Source of the DNA: Bradyrhizobium sp. 138
GTDB lineage: Bacteria; Pseudomonadota; Alphaproteobacteria; Rhizobiales; Xanthobacteraceae
Direction: 5' to 3'
NCBI RefSeq assembly: GCF_023074075.1
Contig: NZ_JADPKT010000007.1
Location: 496,001-560,000 of the forward strand
Length of the DNA: 64,000 nt
The notes under the pieces are model-generated. The model did no database searches, was not told the DNA's origin, and was given only the letters and a program-made list of their open reading frames with translations. Below, piece after piece: positions 8,269-16,150 of this stretch (within the stretch, counting starts at the first letter, position 1; the number at the start of each line of letters is the position of its first letter). The translations under genes and the position numbers were made by a program.

Positions 8269-9471
8269 TCAGGTCACGGCCGCCGCGGCCACCTGCGGCC
8301 GCCGCCGTCCGAGCAGGACCAGGATCAGCACCGTCGCGCAGGAGAACACCAGCGTGAGACCGAGCGCACCGCGGCTGCCGAATTCGGTGAGCAAGCCGAC
8401 AAGGAGCGGCGGCGAGATCGCGGAGGCCAGATTGAGCGGCAGCGCGATCATCGACATCGCCTTGGCGAATTCAGCCTGATCGTAGAACACCAGCGGAATG
8501 GTGGCCCGCGCCACCGCCATCGCGCCGCTGCCGGCGCCATAGAGCAGGATGAAGGCCGCGACGGCCCAGGTCGCGCCCTCGCTCAGCATCAGTAGCAGCA
8601 TGGCCAATGGCAGCGCCGTGCCCGCAACGAGCCCCGTCGTGATCCCGTCCCACCGCCCGCCACCGAGCAGATCCAGCCCGCGCGCGCTGACCTGGATCAC
8701 GCCCAGCATCGAGCCGAAGAGGAGCGCCTGCGCCGGCGGCAGCCCCTCCGCCCGCAACAGCTCAATCAGAATCGCGCTGATGCCGAAATTGACGAAGGCG
8801 TTCAGTGTGATCGCCGCGACGACGAGGCCGAAGGTGCTCCGTGGGATCGCGGGCGGCGGTGCCGCCTTGGCCGGCGCGCCGCCATCATCCCCGGCGATTT
8901 TCCGGCGCGGCGCGAGCGCATAGAGCGGAAGGCCGACGACGAGCATCATCGCGGCATAGACGAGGCACGTCCCCCGCCAGCCGAGGTGAGAGCTGAGGAA
9001 CGAGGTGGTCGGCCAGAAAATGCTGTTGGACAGGCCCGTCACCAGCATCAAGGCCCCGATCGCGTTCTTGGCCTGCCGCCCGGCAATCTCGTTCAGCATG
9101 ATATAGGCGCCGGTCGACAGCGTGGCGCTGCCGGCGATGCCGAGCACGATCCAGGCTGCGAAATACAGCATCGGCTCGCGCGCGAGGGACAGCAGCACGA
9201 AGCCCGGCGCGGTGACGACCGTGCCGACCATCATCACCTTGCGCGCGCCATGAAGTGCAAATGATTTGGCGAGCCACGGGGCGCACAGCCCCATCGAGAT
9301 GTAGAGAACGGATGTCCCGGCAAATACCGCCGGCAGGCTCATGCCGAGATCGGCGGCGAGATCGCGCCCGACGATGGCAGGAAGCCCGATCGTGCCCCAT
9401 CCAACCAGCTGCGTGATCGCGAGCACCAGCAGGACGCCCATCAGCCTGCTGTCAGATGTCAAGAAGCGCAT
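8269..9471 (-). CDS. MFS transporter
   Basis: A 400-residue polytopic inner-membrane protein with about twelve hydrophobic segments in two halves separated by a charged loop near residues 190-215 (LAPRRKIAGDDGGAPAK). The N-terminal half starts LMGVLLVLAITQLVGWGTIG and the C-terminal half ends with GLTLVFSCATVLILVLLG. The substrate is unknown. It runs in the same direction as the CoA-transferase gene 180 bases downstream, so a shared role in uptake of an organic acid is possible but unproven. Confidence 0.85.
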   Translation of the reverse strand: MRFLTSDSRLMGVLLVLAITQLVGWGTIGLPAIVGRDLAADLGMSLPAVFAGTSVLYISMGLCAPWLAKSFALHGARKVMMVGTVVTAPGFVLLSLAREPMLYFAAWIVLGIAGSATLSTGAYIMLNEIAGRQAKNAIGALMLVTGLSNSIFWPTTSFLSSHLGWRGTCLVYAAMMLVVGLPLYALAPRRKIAGDDGGAPAKAAPPPAIPRSTFGLVVAAITLNAFVNFGISAILIELLRAEGLPPAQALLFGSMLGVIQVSARGLDLLGGGRWDGITTGLVAGTALPLAMLLLMLSEGATWAVAAFILLYGAGSGAMAVARATIPLVFYDQAEFAKAMSMIALPLNLASAISPPLLVGLLTEFGSRGALGLTLVFSCATVLILVLLGRRRPQVAAAAVT

Positions 9472-9605
9472 TCCAATCGTCGCCTGCCCGGGCTGGCGCA
9501 GATGGCGCCTGTGAGTCCTTTCTTAGCCGGGGACTCAGCCCGCGGGAACGCCGGCCGCCGAATGGCAGCAGGCAGCCGGAAGCATGTCAGCAGGAGGCAA
9601 TAGCC

Positions 9606-10433
9606 CTAACGCGCGATCCCAAGCAAGGATCGCGCTTCGGCCGCAGTTGCCACGCGCCGGCCGTGGCGCGCGACAGCCTCGCAGGCGATGCTCACGAGCT
9701 CCGCATTGCTGGCGGCGAGGCGCGTCTTGTCGACCCTGATATTGTCCTCCAGCCCGGTGCGAACCGCATCGGCGCCCCGCGCCAGCGCCCAGCCCATGAC
9801 CTCGGCCTGATGACGTCCGATCCCGGCCGCGGTCCACGTCGCGTTCGGGATCAGCCGCCTCAGCTCTGCCAACAGGATGTCGAGCACGTGTTCGTCGGCG
9901 GGCATCGCGTTCTTGACGCCCATGACGAACTGCACGTGCGGACGGGCGTCGATCAGCCCCGCCTCGATCAGGCGGCGAGCACCATGCAAATGTGACAGAT
10001 CGAAGATCTCGATCTCAGGACGGATGCCATTTGCCTTCATGCCGGTGGCGAGCGTCTCGACCAGAACGGCGCTGTTCTCGTAGACGATGGTCGGAAAGTT
10101 CACCGAGCCCGTGGAGAGTGATGCCATGTCCGGCTTCAGATAGAGCGACGATCCGCGCGCCGAGGGATCGCGGCCACGTCCCCCCGTCGAGAACTGCACG
10201 ATCATGCCGGGGCAAAGCTTCTTGATCCCCTCCTGCACCAACGCGAAGCGCTCGGGGTCGGAGGACGGTGTCTCGTCATCGTTGCGGACATGGATATGCG
10301 CAAGGGTGGCGCCGGCCTCGAAGGCCTGGTGCGTCGACTCGATTTGCTCCGCCGGCAAGATCGGCACCGCCGGATTGTCCTTCTTGCGCGGAACGGAGCC
10401 GGTGATGGCGACGGCAACGACGACGGGGTTCAT
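9606..10433 (-). CDS. Beta-keto acid cleavage enzyme (BKACE; DUF849)
   Basis: A 275-residue TIM-barrel, zinc-dependent enzyme of the BKACE family, which condenses a beta-keto acid with acetyl-CoA to give acetoacetate and a new acyl-CoA; 3-keto-5-aminohexanoate cleavage in lysine fermentation is the founder reaction. The zinc motif HIHVR is at 46-50 (His46, His48), followed by VQFSTGGRGRDP, the acidic EIEIFD segment and RTGLEDNIRV near the C-terminus. The gene follows an MHS-type transporter on the same strand with 113 bases between, which suggests import and cleavage of a beta-keto acid or its precursor. Real substrates vary widely across this family. Confidence 0.85.
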   Translation of the reverse strand: MNPVVVAVAITGSVPRKKDNPAVPILPAEQIESTHQAFEAGATLAHIHVRNDDETPSSDPERFALVQEGIKKLCPGMIVQFSTGGRGRDPSARGSSLYLKPDMASLSTGSVNFPTIVYENSAVLVETLATGMKANGIRPEIEIFDLSHLHGARRLIEAGLIDARPHVQFVMGVKNAMPADEHVLDILLAELRRLIPNATWTAAGIGRHQAEVMGWALARGADAVRTGLEDNIRVDKTRLAASNAELVSIACEAVARHGRRVATAAEARSLLGIAR

Positions 10434-10546
10434 CCCTGGACCTCATGATGATTGCGCTCGCGCGCACAAAGTCGAATAGACACACATAGCGCCTGGAGGC
10501 CTGCCGCTGCAAATCTCATCGATCGCAGCGGCATGTCCGGTCACGT

Positions 10547-11944
10547 TCAGGTCGGAATTGCGGCCGCACCGCGCGCCGCCTCCGCACGCTGTCGCTCGTA
10601 ATCGGCCCGCGGCATCGGGACGGCCTTGGGGTTGCCGAGATCGTCGATGCTGATCCGATAGGTCTCCCGCGCCGAGACGGCCGCCAGCGCGGCGATGATC
10701 GTGATGCCGAAGGCGATCGCGCCGACCGTCAGGGGAATGCTGGCCGAGCCGGGCGGCGCCACGGTCGCAAACAGCGCGGGCAGCAACGCAGTGATCGTCG
10801 TCCCGATGTTCTGCGAGATCGCCATCGCCGACACGCGGGTGCGCGTCGGGAACAGCTCCGGATAGAAGCTCGGGAAGATCGCGTTGTAGCCCTGATAGAC
10901 GACGCCCCACATCAACAGCGACAGCAGGATCGCCAGCGGCACATTCCTGATGCTGATCGCGTAGAGATAGCCGAAGGCGAGCAAGCCGGAGAGCAGCGCG
11001 CCGACGATGATCGGCGGCTTGCGGCCGACCTTGTCGGAGAGATGGCCGACGAAGGGAATGACGAACACGGCCAGCATGTTTCCGAGGACCGGTATCCAGA
11101 GATAGACGTCCTTGGCAAAGCCGATGCCATAGGCCGGCTGCACCGCGTAGGCCGCACCGAAGATGGTCGCAACGACAGGGATGACGTTCATCAGCGCCAT
11201 GCAGATGACCCTGAGCATGTCGGGCCAGCTCAGCTTGATCGCCTGAATGATGGGTGCCCGCGGCGTTTCTCCCCGCTCGTCCTCCCGGGCAAACGCAGGT
11301 GTCTCGTCGACCTCGCGACGAATGATATAGCCCGCGACGATCACAAAGAAGCTCAGCAGGAAGGGAATCCGCCAGCCCCAGCTGTTGAAGGCCTCGGCCG
11401 GCATATAGGCCGCCAGCGGCAGGAAGACGGCTGCTGCCAGAATCTGCCCGGCCTGCACGCCCTGGAGCGCAAAACTTGCATAGAAGCCGCGCCGGCCGAA
11501 CGGCGCGTGCTCCAGGATCATCGAGCTCGCGCCGGAGATTTCACCGGCAACGGCAAAGCCCTGCACCAGGCGCAGGATGACGAGCAGGATCGGCGCCAAA
11601 ATGCCGACCTGCTGATAGGTCGGCAGGAAGCCCACGGCCATCGTGGAGACGCCCATCAAGAACATGCAGACGATGAGCACGGTCTTGCGGCCGTGGGTGT
11701 CGCCCCAATGTCCGAGCACGAAGGCGCCGATCGGGCGAGCCACATAGCCGACGCCATAGGTTGCCAATGAGGCGACGATGGCGACCGTCGGATTGTCCGA
11801 GGGGAAGAAGATTTGCGGGAAGATCAGCGACGCCGCGGTCGCGTAGATGAAGAAGTCATAATATTCGAGAGCCGACCCGATCCAGCCGCTTGCGGCAGCC
11901 TTCCTGGACTGGCTCATGCCATGGATCGCGCGCGTCGTAGCCAT
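10547..11944 (-). CDS. MFS transporter, metabolite:H+ symporter (MHS) type
   Basis: A 465-residue twelve-span symporter. Near the N-terminus it has GWIGSALEYYDFFIYA, the signature of MHS-family carriers (ShiA, KgtP, ProP relatives) for carboxylates such as shikimate or 2-oxoglutarate. The loop motif GHWGDTHGRKTVLI between helices 2 and 3 is the MFS A-motif. I placed the start at the ATG 11942-11944 because GGGAGGAA lies eight bases upstream; the frame continues 36 codons further without a better site. The gene precedes the BKACE gene and is probably co-transcribed with it. Confidence 0.88.
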   Translation of the reverse strand: MATTRAIHGMSQSRKAAASGWIGSALEYYDFFIYATAASLIFPQIFFPSDNPTVAIVASLATYGVGYVARPIGAFVLGHWGDTHGRKTVLIVCMFLMGVSTMAVGFLPTYQQVGILAPILLVILRLVQGFAVAGEISGASSMILEHAPFGRRGFYASFALQGVQAGQILAAAVFLPLAAYMPAEAFNSWGWRIPFLLSFFVIVAGYIIRREVDETPAFAREDERGETPRAPIIQAIKLSWPDMLRVICMALMNVIPVVATIFGAAYAVQPAYGIGFAKDVYLWIPVLGNMLAVFVIPFVGHLSDKVGRKPPIIVGALLSGLLAFGYLYAISIRNVPLAILLSLLMWGVVYQGYNAIFPSFYPELFPTRTRVSAMAISQNIGTTITALLPALFATVAPPGSASIPLTVGAIAFGITIIAALAAVSARETYRISIDDLGNPKAVPMPRADYERQRAEAARGAAAIPT

Positions 11945-12280
11945 CAGAAAATTCCTCCCGATCTGTTTGTTGACGTCCCGTTGGCGGGCTTCGCTGGACA
12001 ATTGGACAGCACTTCCCGGGCGCTCTCGCGGAGCTCCGCGAGCGCTTGGCATTGCCGGTCGGTGTCTTGAGTGAGGACGACAATAGGCTTTCGCCGGGCT
12101 AACACAATTACCCAGTTATGCGATAAACCTAACATGATGTTATGGAGGGCTCGGATCGTGCGGCGACCATCCCCGCAAACCCGCAGCAGGCACAGCGCGA
12201 CCTCGGTGCCGAGGTCACGTTCAGAATTGCAGAGCGGTGCGGGCGGTTGATCGTCTGATCATATGAGCCGCCGAGCCGGC
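11945..12280. other. Intergenic region with short AT-rich palindromes upstream of the MHS transporter
   Basis: About 336 bases without a supported gene between the transporter start and the next small gene. Near 12100-12145 the sequence turns AT-rich and holds TTAT-GCG-ATAA (12116-12126) and AACATGATGTT (12131-12141). These could be part of the transporter's promoter or operator on the minus strand. No clear -35/-10 pair was identified. Nothing else stands out. Confidence 0.35.
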
Positions 12281-12451
12281 TCAAGCCGTATGGCCGGGAT
12301 CAATATGCTTCGGCGTCTTCTTCTCGCGTTGCGGCGTCATCTTGGCAGGATCCGGCGCACCGGGGACCCCGCGCGGACCCAGCTGGTCGCGCTGGATGTC
12401 GTCCTCGGAGCGGGATGGCTCGACGCCGTTCGGCTCACGGGGCTTGGTCAT
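12281..12451 (-). CDS. Small hydrophilic protein, 56 residues
   Basis: A 56-residue frame, MTKPREPNGVEPSRSEDD to the end KHIDPGHTA, rich in Pro, Lys, Arg and Asp and probably disordered. The start is well supported: AGGAGG lies six bases before the ATG at 12449-12451, one of the strongest ribosome-binding sites in the window. No family is recognised. It follows the small gene at 12496-12699 on the same strand with 44 bases between, so the two may form one transcript. Confidence 0.65.
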   Translation of the reverse strand: MTKPREPNGVEPSRSEDDIQRDQLGPRGVPGAPDPAKMTPQREKKTPKHIDPGHTA

Positions 12452-12495
12452 CGCGGCCTCCTATTGCTCGCATGCCGTTCCGCGGCCAGCGGCCT

Positions 12496-12699
12496 CTACA
12501 CACCCAGCGCGTTTTCGCCGGCTTCGCGGCCGGGCACGCTGACATGGACTTCATGCCCCTCGCGCAGCGCGAGGGATGCTGCGGCGACCGCCGATTCGAA
12601 TGCGGCTTCCTTGGTGGCGTATCTGCTTTTGACGTCGCCGTCGTGCAGCACGCCCCATTCCTCCTGCACCGGCACGATGGCATATTGAGCAAGGCCCAT
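12496..12699 (-). CDS. Small protein with DUF2188-like layout
   Basis: A 67-residue protein with the pattern YAIVPVQEEWGVLHDGDV, then KEAAFESAVAAASLAL, then GHEVHVSVPG. That order (a strand pair, a helix of alternating Ala/Glu, a final strand) resembles the small DUF2188-type stress-associated proteins, in which a tryptophan strand and an alanine-rich helix alternate. AGGAG precedes the ATG by eight bases. The family link is a tentative motif judgement. It is probably co-transcribed with 12281-12451. Confidence 0.65.
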   Translation of the reverse strand: MGLAQYAIVPVQEEWGVLHDGDVKSRYATKEAAFESAVAAASLALREGHEVHVSVPGREAGENALGV

Positions 12700-12757
12700 T
12701 GTCCAACTCCTGGCTTGGCTTTCAAAGGAACGTCTGTCCGATAACGCGCCGGCGGGC

Positions 12758-13096
12758 TTAACGTTGCGTCAGCTGCGGATGCGCGGCGGTCACGCGCCAC
12801 ACCGTGTTGCCGCTGTCGTCCGCGACCAGCAACGCGCCTGATTTGTCGATGGCGACGCCGACCGGGCGTCCGCGCGCCTGGTTGTCGCCGTTCAGGAAGC
12901 CGGTCACGACGTCCTGCGCCGGTCCGCTCGCCTTGCCGTCGGTGAACGGCACGAACACCACCTTGTAGCCGTTGAGCACCTGCCTGTTCCAGCTGCCATG
13001 CTCACCGACGAAGGCGCCGCCGCGATAAGCGGCCGGCAGGCTGCGCCACGCTTCTTGGAGCCTCGATCCGGTAACGGCTGCTGCAGCGCCTTCGCC
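12758..13096 (-). pseudogene. C-terminal remnant of a sorbosone/PQQ-type sugar dehydrogenase
   Basis: The frame reads [20 protein letters not shown], then [17 protein letters not shown], then [20 protein letters not shown] and ends with [13 protein letters not shown]. This is the last blade of the beta-propeller in L-sorbosone dehydrogenase-like (PQQ sugar dehydrogenase) proteins, which normally exceed 400 residues with an N-terminal signal. Here the frame is closed by an in-frame TGA at 13097-13099 and the next 50 bases run into the nuoB end, so the N-terminal three quarters are gone. An internal ATG at 12979 could start a 73-residue fragment, but it is unlikely to be functional. Confidence 0.7.
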
Positions 13097-13151
13097 TCAT
13101 TCCAGGGCGGTCCGATCCCGGTGAACCACCCCGACTTCACACCTCATCGGG

Positions 13152-13658
13152 TCACCGTTCGATCGTTCCGGTTCGCCGAATCTTCTTCTGAAGGAGCACG
13201 AGTCCGTAAAGCAGGGCTTCAGCCGTCGGAGGACAGCCGGGCACATAGATGTCGACGGGCACGATGCGATCACAGCCGCGCACGACCGAGTACGAGTAGT
13301 GATAGTAGCCGCCCCCGTTTGCGCACGATCCCATCGAGATGACGTAGCGCGGCTCCGGCATCTGGTCATAGACCTTGCGCAAGGCTGGTGCCATCTTGTT
13401 GCAGAGCGTACCCGAAACGATCATGACGTCGGACTGTCTTGGCGATGCGCGAGGAGCCGCGCCAAACCGCTCGATGTCGTATCGTGGCATCGATACCTGC
13501 ATCTGCTCGATTGCACAGCACGCAAGGCCGAACGTCATCCACATCAGAGAACCAGATCGCGCCCATGTGATGAGGTCGTCGAGCGCGGCTACGAAATAGC
13601 CACGGTCACCGAGATGGTCCTGGACGTTGTCGAAGGGAGCGTTTTCGAGATGGTTCAT
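13152..13658 (-). CDS. nuoB: NADH-quinone oxidoreductase subunit B, orphan copy
   Basis: A 168-residue NuoB, the complex I peripheral-arm subunit that binds the terminal 4Fe-4S cluster N2. The four ligands are present: the tandem pair in [10 protein letters not shown] (Cys47, Cys48), GSCANGG (Cys112) and [13 protein letters not shown] (Cys142). The usual GLACCAVEMMHA is replaced by [12 protein letters not shown]. The start is set at the ATG 13656-13658, preceded by GCGAGGCG; a TTG six codons earlier is the alternative. No other nuo gene lies nearby, so this is a second, isolated copy beside a truncated dehydrogenase. Whether it still enters complex I is unknown. Confidence 0.88.
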   Translation of the reverse strand: MNHLENAPFDNVQDHLGDRGYFVAALDDLITWARSGSLMWMTFGLACCAIEQMQVSMPRYDIERFGAAPRASPRQSDVMIVSGTLCNKMAPALRKVYDQMPEPRYVISMGSCANGGGYYHYSYSVVRGCDRIVPVDIYVPGCPPTAEALLYGLVLLQKKIRRTGTIER

Positions 13659-13870
13659 GGCGATATCGCCTCGCAAGCCCTGCCTGATGCTGCAAGCACG
13701 GCTCCGTCTCGCTGTTCCTAATTTCTTCTGTGTTTCTCCGCCTCGATCTCAAATGTCGTTTGCGCCCGATTGGCAAGGAACAGTCTCGCGGATCAGCGGT
13801 TGACCGCCAAATCCGGAACCCCGATCGTCCCAAACCCAAGACTCCCAAACCCAAGATATGGACGGACATC

Positions 13871-14365
13871 ATGAAGATCGAAAACTTCAAAGACCTTTAC
13901 GTCGCCGAGCTGCAGGAACTCGTCAGCATGGAGGATCAGCTGAGTGACGCACTCAAACGAATGGCCGAGACGGCGGTGCATCCCTCCTTGAAACTTGCCC
14001 TGGCCGAGCATCAGCAAGAGACGGTGCAACAAGGCGAGCGGCTTCAGACAATCCTGCAGAGGCACGGCGCAGATGCGCGGGTGCACATCGATCAGGCCGT
14101 CGAATCGTTGATCGAAGAGACTGCGAAGATGATGAAGATGGTGACGCAGGATGACTTGCGCGACGCCGCGATGATCGCCTCGGCCCAGAAGCTGGAACAT
14201 TACGAGATTGCCGCTTATGGCAGCGCAGCAGCTCTTGCCGGGCAGCTCGAGTTCAGGGAGGACCAGAACATCCTGCATGAGAGCCTGGAAGAGGAGAAGG
14301 CGACCGACGCCATGCTGACCACGCTCGCGAAGGGCGAAGTCAATCTCGACGCTCTTGCAGCCTGA
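13871..14365 (+). CDS. YciE/YciF-like ferritin-fold protein (DUF892)
   Basis: A 164-residue four-helix protein of the DUF892/YciF family, diiron ferritin-like proteins tied to general and osmotic stress. The N-terminal KIENFKDLYVAELQELVSME and the acidic helices with EHQQETVQQ, KLEHYEIAAYG and LHESLEEEKATD give the repeated E..H pattern expected of the metal site. The frame extends upstream but the ATG at 13871 begins the conserved domain. The 5' region has a short direct repeat, CCCAAACCCAAGA twice near 13832-13856. Alone on its strand; a stress promoter is likely but was not located. Confidence 0.85.
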   Translation: MKIENFKDLYVAELQELVSMEDQLSDALKRMAETAVHPSLKLALAEHQQETVQQGERLQTILQRHGADARVHIDQAVESLIEETAKMMKMVTQDDLRDAAMIASAQKLEHYEIAAYGSAAALAGQLEFREDQNILHESLEEEKATDAMLTTLAKGEVNLDALAA

Positions 14366-14713
14366 CTGCGCTGCTGAGCGCCGCGCGCCACCGGCTGGTC
14401 GCGGCCAAGCCGCATGCGCAATCGCCGGGGCCGTCTTCAAAACAAGGACCCCGCCGGTTACCGAGGCAACCTGGCGGGGCTTGTGGACCAATCTTTGATT
14501 TGGTTTATCCGCAGCTTTCGCTCTGGCTTCGCCATTTCATCGATCGCCCACTGAATCACCAACCGATGACCTCCATGGACGTTCCGGACGACGGCCATTT
14601 TTAATGTTTCTGATCACGTGCCGGCGCAGGCGCACAAGACGTCGAGCGGAGGCCGGATCTTCAAAAGGTTGGAACAGGACCTGCGCTTACCCCTTTGACC
14701 GGGCACGTCCATT
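14366..14713. other. Intergenic region between the YciF-like gene and tRNA-Gly
   Basis: About 350 bases with no supported gene. It contains one hairpin (14449-14479, listed separately). The rest shows no open frame with a ribosome-binding site and no repeat found elsewhere in the window. Confidence 0.5.
14449..14479 (+). terminator. Hairpin downstream of the YciF-like gene
   Basis: CCCCGCC (14449-14455) and GGCGGGG (14473-14479) form a G+C-rich stem, extended partly by GGTTACC/GGCAACC. The following bases are CTTGTGG, so there is no T-run. It may end or protect the upstream mRNA, but intrinsic termination is uncertain. Confidence 0.4.
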
Positions 14714-14787
14714 TGGAGCGGGTGAAGGGAATCGAACCCTCGTATTCAGCTTGGAAGGCTGCTGCTCTACCATTGAGCTACACCCGC
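14714..14787 (-). tRNA. tRNA-Gly (anticodon UCC)
   Basis: Read on the minus strand the 74-base sequence folds as a complete cloverleaf: acceptor GCGGGTG/CACCCGC, D-arm GCTCAATGGTAGAGC, anticodon loop CTTCCAA with TCC at 34-36, and T-arm GAGGGTTCGATTCCCTT. CCA is encoded at the 3' end (14714-14716). It reads GGA and probably other GGN codons. rreB begins about 115 bases beyond its 5' end on the opposite strand. Confidence 0.97.
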
Positions 14788-14900
14788 GTGACGGGCTCCC
14801 TAACACGGCCGGGCTGCGGTCTCAACTGCCCAGAAGGCAGCTTTGCGGCGTCTTTCCCGCCTTGCGAACCGCGCTGGCTCCGTCCGGACCTTGCCGCCCC

Positions 14901-14929
14901 TTAACAGCGGCAGCATCGCCGACTATATT
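14901..14929 (+). promoter_or_regulatory. Promoter of rreB
   Basis: TTAACA (14901-14906) and TATATT (14924-14929) each match five of six bases of the housekeeping -35 and -10 consensus, and the spacing is exactly 17 bases. Initiation about seven bases after the -10 box (near 14936) would give a transcript of roughly 165-170 nt ending at the terminator at 15071-15107, close to the 165 nt I recall for the published rreB mRNA. Confidence 0.7.
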
Positions 14930-14946
14930 GAAATCTCCCGAAACAA

Positions 14947-14963
14947 AGAAAGGAGGTGATCCA
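14947..14963 (+). promoter_or_regulatory. Extended 17-nt Shine-Dalgarno sequence of rreB
   Basis: AGAAAGGAGGTGATCCA is complementary over its full length to the 3' end of 16S rRNA (TGGATCACCTCCTTTCT), far more than the usual four to seven bases. It abuts the GTG start with no spacer. Such a long match is expected to trap 30S subunits, and weak translation with ribosome association was reported for this gene in B. japonicum. Confidence 0.85.
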
Positions 14964-15008
14964 GTGTCTTTTACCAAGCGCTGTCACCTCGCTGGGATCG
15001 CCCGCTGA
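14964..15008 (+). CDS. rreB: rreB, 14-residue peptide gene
   Basis: GTG start, 14 codons and TGA stop encode MSFTKRCHLAGIAR. The size, the GTG start, the 17-nt ribosome-binding site and the approximate 165-nt transcript unit all match rreB (ribosome-regulated expression in Bradyrhizobiaceae), described from B. japonicum; this identification is from memory of that work. The peptide was reported to be unstructured, and the transcript to be controlled at the ribosome rather than valued for its product. Codons 1-14 contain a CTGTCACCTCG stretch. The gene stands alone between tRNA-Gly and two small minus-strand genes. Its cellular role is unknown. Confidence 0.85.
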   Translation: MSFTKRCHLAGIAR

Positions 15009-15070
15009 GCTCTCGATAAAGGGCTTGGCATCGGGGCGCTCTCAGCCCTGGACCAGCGAGCAAGAAATCG

Positions 15071-15107
15071 GGCGCGACGGGGCTTCCCCGCCGCGCCTTT
15101 TTCTTTT
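15071..15107 (+). terminator. Intrinsic terminator of rreB
   Basis: GGCGCGACGGGG (15071-15082) pairs with CCCCGCCGCGCC (15086-15097) through a three-base CTT loop with one mismatch, followed by TTTTTCTTTT. This is a textbook terminator and closes the rreB unit 63 bases after its stop codon. Confidence 0.88.
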
Positions 15108-15133
15108 GGGATTTGCCCTTCGGAGCGATCGGC

Positions 15134-15337
15134 TCAGAGCGTGCGAAGCCGCTCGCGCAGGGCGACGGCGGCGATCAGGATGCCGACGCACCAGGCCATG
15201 ACGGCCCGGTGCGGCTCGTCGCTGAAGGACACGGTGACGATGCTCGCGAGCAGGCACGGTGCGATCACCTTGGCGGTCCGGCTTGCCAGCGAGAGCAGGA
15301 ATGGCATCGCCGCGATCGATATTTGCAGGACGTCCAC
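15134..15337 (-). CDS. Small membrane protein, 67 residues
   Basis: GTG-started frame with two hydrophobic segments, IAAMPFLLSLASRTAKVIAP to VTVSF and VMAWCVGILIAAVAL, joined by the polar SDEPHRA and ended by RERLRTL. It probably spans the inner membrane twice. No family is recognised. It begins 26 bases after the stop of the gene at 15364-15561 on the same strand. The ribosome-binding site is weak, and an internal ATG ten codons in is an alternative start. Confidence 0.5.
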   Translation of the reverse strand: MDVLQISIAAMPFLLSLASRTAKVIAPCLLASIVTVSFSDEPHRAVMAWCVGILIAAVALRERLRTL

Positions 15338-15363
15338 GTTGGACCAGCGCCGCGTCGACGGCT

Positions 15364-15561
15364 TCAGAAGCCGCAGACGTTCGGCGCGCGCGGACGTTTG
15401 CCGCGCCGGCTCTCCACGATCCGCTCACCACCGTTCTCGGCCGAGCTGCCGTAATAGCGGTGATGGCCGGCCTGGTCGTGCAGATCGGCCGCCGCCGACT
15501 GACCCGCCCGCCGCGCATCGCAGATGATCTTGCAACTCGTCTTGATGGTGTGACCCGACAT
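15364..15561 (-). CDS. Small soluble protein, 65 residues
   Basis: MSGHTIKTSCKIICDARRAG at the start and GKRPRAPNVCGF at the end, with a DLHDQAGHHRYYGSS centre. It carries four cysteines and several histidines but no known motif or signal. GGAGG lies five bases before the ATG at 15559-15561, supporting translation. It probably forms one transcript with 15134-15337. A metal-binding role is conceivable but unsupported. Confidence 0.55.
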   Translation of the reverse strand: MSGHTIKTSCKIICDARRAGQSAAADLHDQAGHHRYYGSSAENGGERIVESRRGKRPRAPNVCGF

Positions 15562-15760
15562 TGCCGCCTCCAGCAAAAAGCTTGTTGTTTATGGTCCATC
15601 AGTCGCGACCAGTTCCGGCGGCGTTCACATGGCAAGGCCGCAATCGGGTTTCAGGACGGTTTCGCCGCTTGCGGGCCACGCAATATTTTGCTTCGGGATT
15701 GTCGGCACCGCCTGCGGTGCTGCGTCCTTGGGATCTGCGCAGAAAAACAACGAGGTGACG

Positions 15761-16135
15761 ATGCTTTACGCCATCCTGGCCTATCACGTGGAAGACGAGG
15801 TCATGTCCTGGACGCCGGAGCAGGACGCCGCGGTGGTGGCCAAAGTCATCGAGGTTCAGGCGCCGTTGCGGGCAAGCGGGCAGTTTGGGCCGGCCGCCCG
15901 CCTGGATGAGACCCGAAAGGCCCGCACCTTGCGCGGCCCCGGCGCCGGCATGGTGCTGGATGGCCCGTTTGCCGAGACCAAGGAGCAGCTTCTGGGCTTC
16001 CACCTGATCGAATGCGCCACCGAGGAGGAGGCGATCGCGGCGGCGCGGAAGCTGCGTGCGGTCAATCCGACTGCGGTCTACGAAATCCGCCCGGTCAAGC
16101 TTTACGTGCCGGCCGACGGGTTCGGCGCGACATAA
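15761..16135 (+). CDS. YciI-family (YCII/DGPF domain) protein
   Basis: A 124-residue ferredoxin-like-fold protein of the YCII-related family. The motif DGPFAETKEQLLGF (67-80) is the DGPF signature; LYAILAYHV opens the first strand and YEIRPVKLYVP closes the domain. GAGGTGA precedes the ATG at 15761; the longer upstream frame is not conserved in character. Members of the DGPF group often lie beside ECF sigma factors, but none is present here. The biochemical role of most family members is unknown. Confidence 0.85.
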   Translation: MLYAILAYHVEDEVMSWTPEQDAAVVAKVIEVQAPLRASGQFGPAARLDETRKARTLRGPGAGMVLDGPFAETKEQLLGFHLIECATEEEAIAAARKLRAVNPTAVYEIRPVKLYVPADGFGAT

Positions 16136-16150
16136 GGGTGAGCTGGCGCC

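Noticed and set aside
14947..14963. Could be a fragment of an rRNA gene on the minus strand
   Set aside because: Only the 17-nt end matches; no further 16S sequence follows, and a start codon and gene do.
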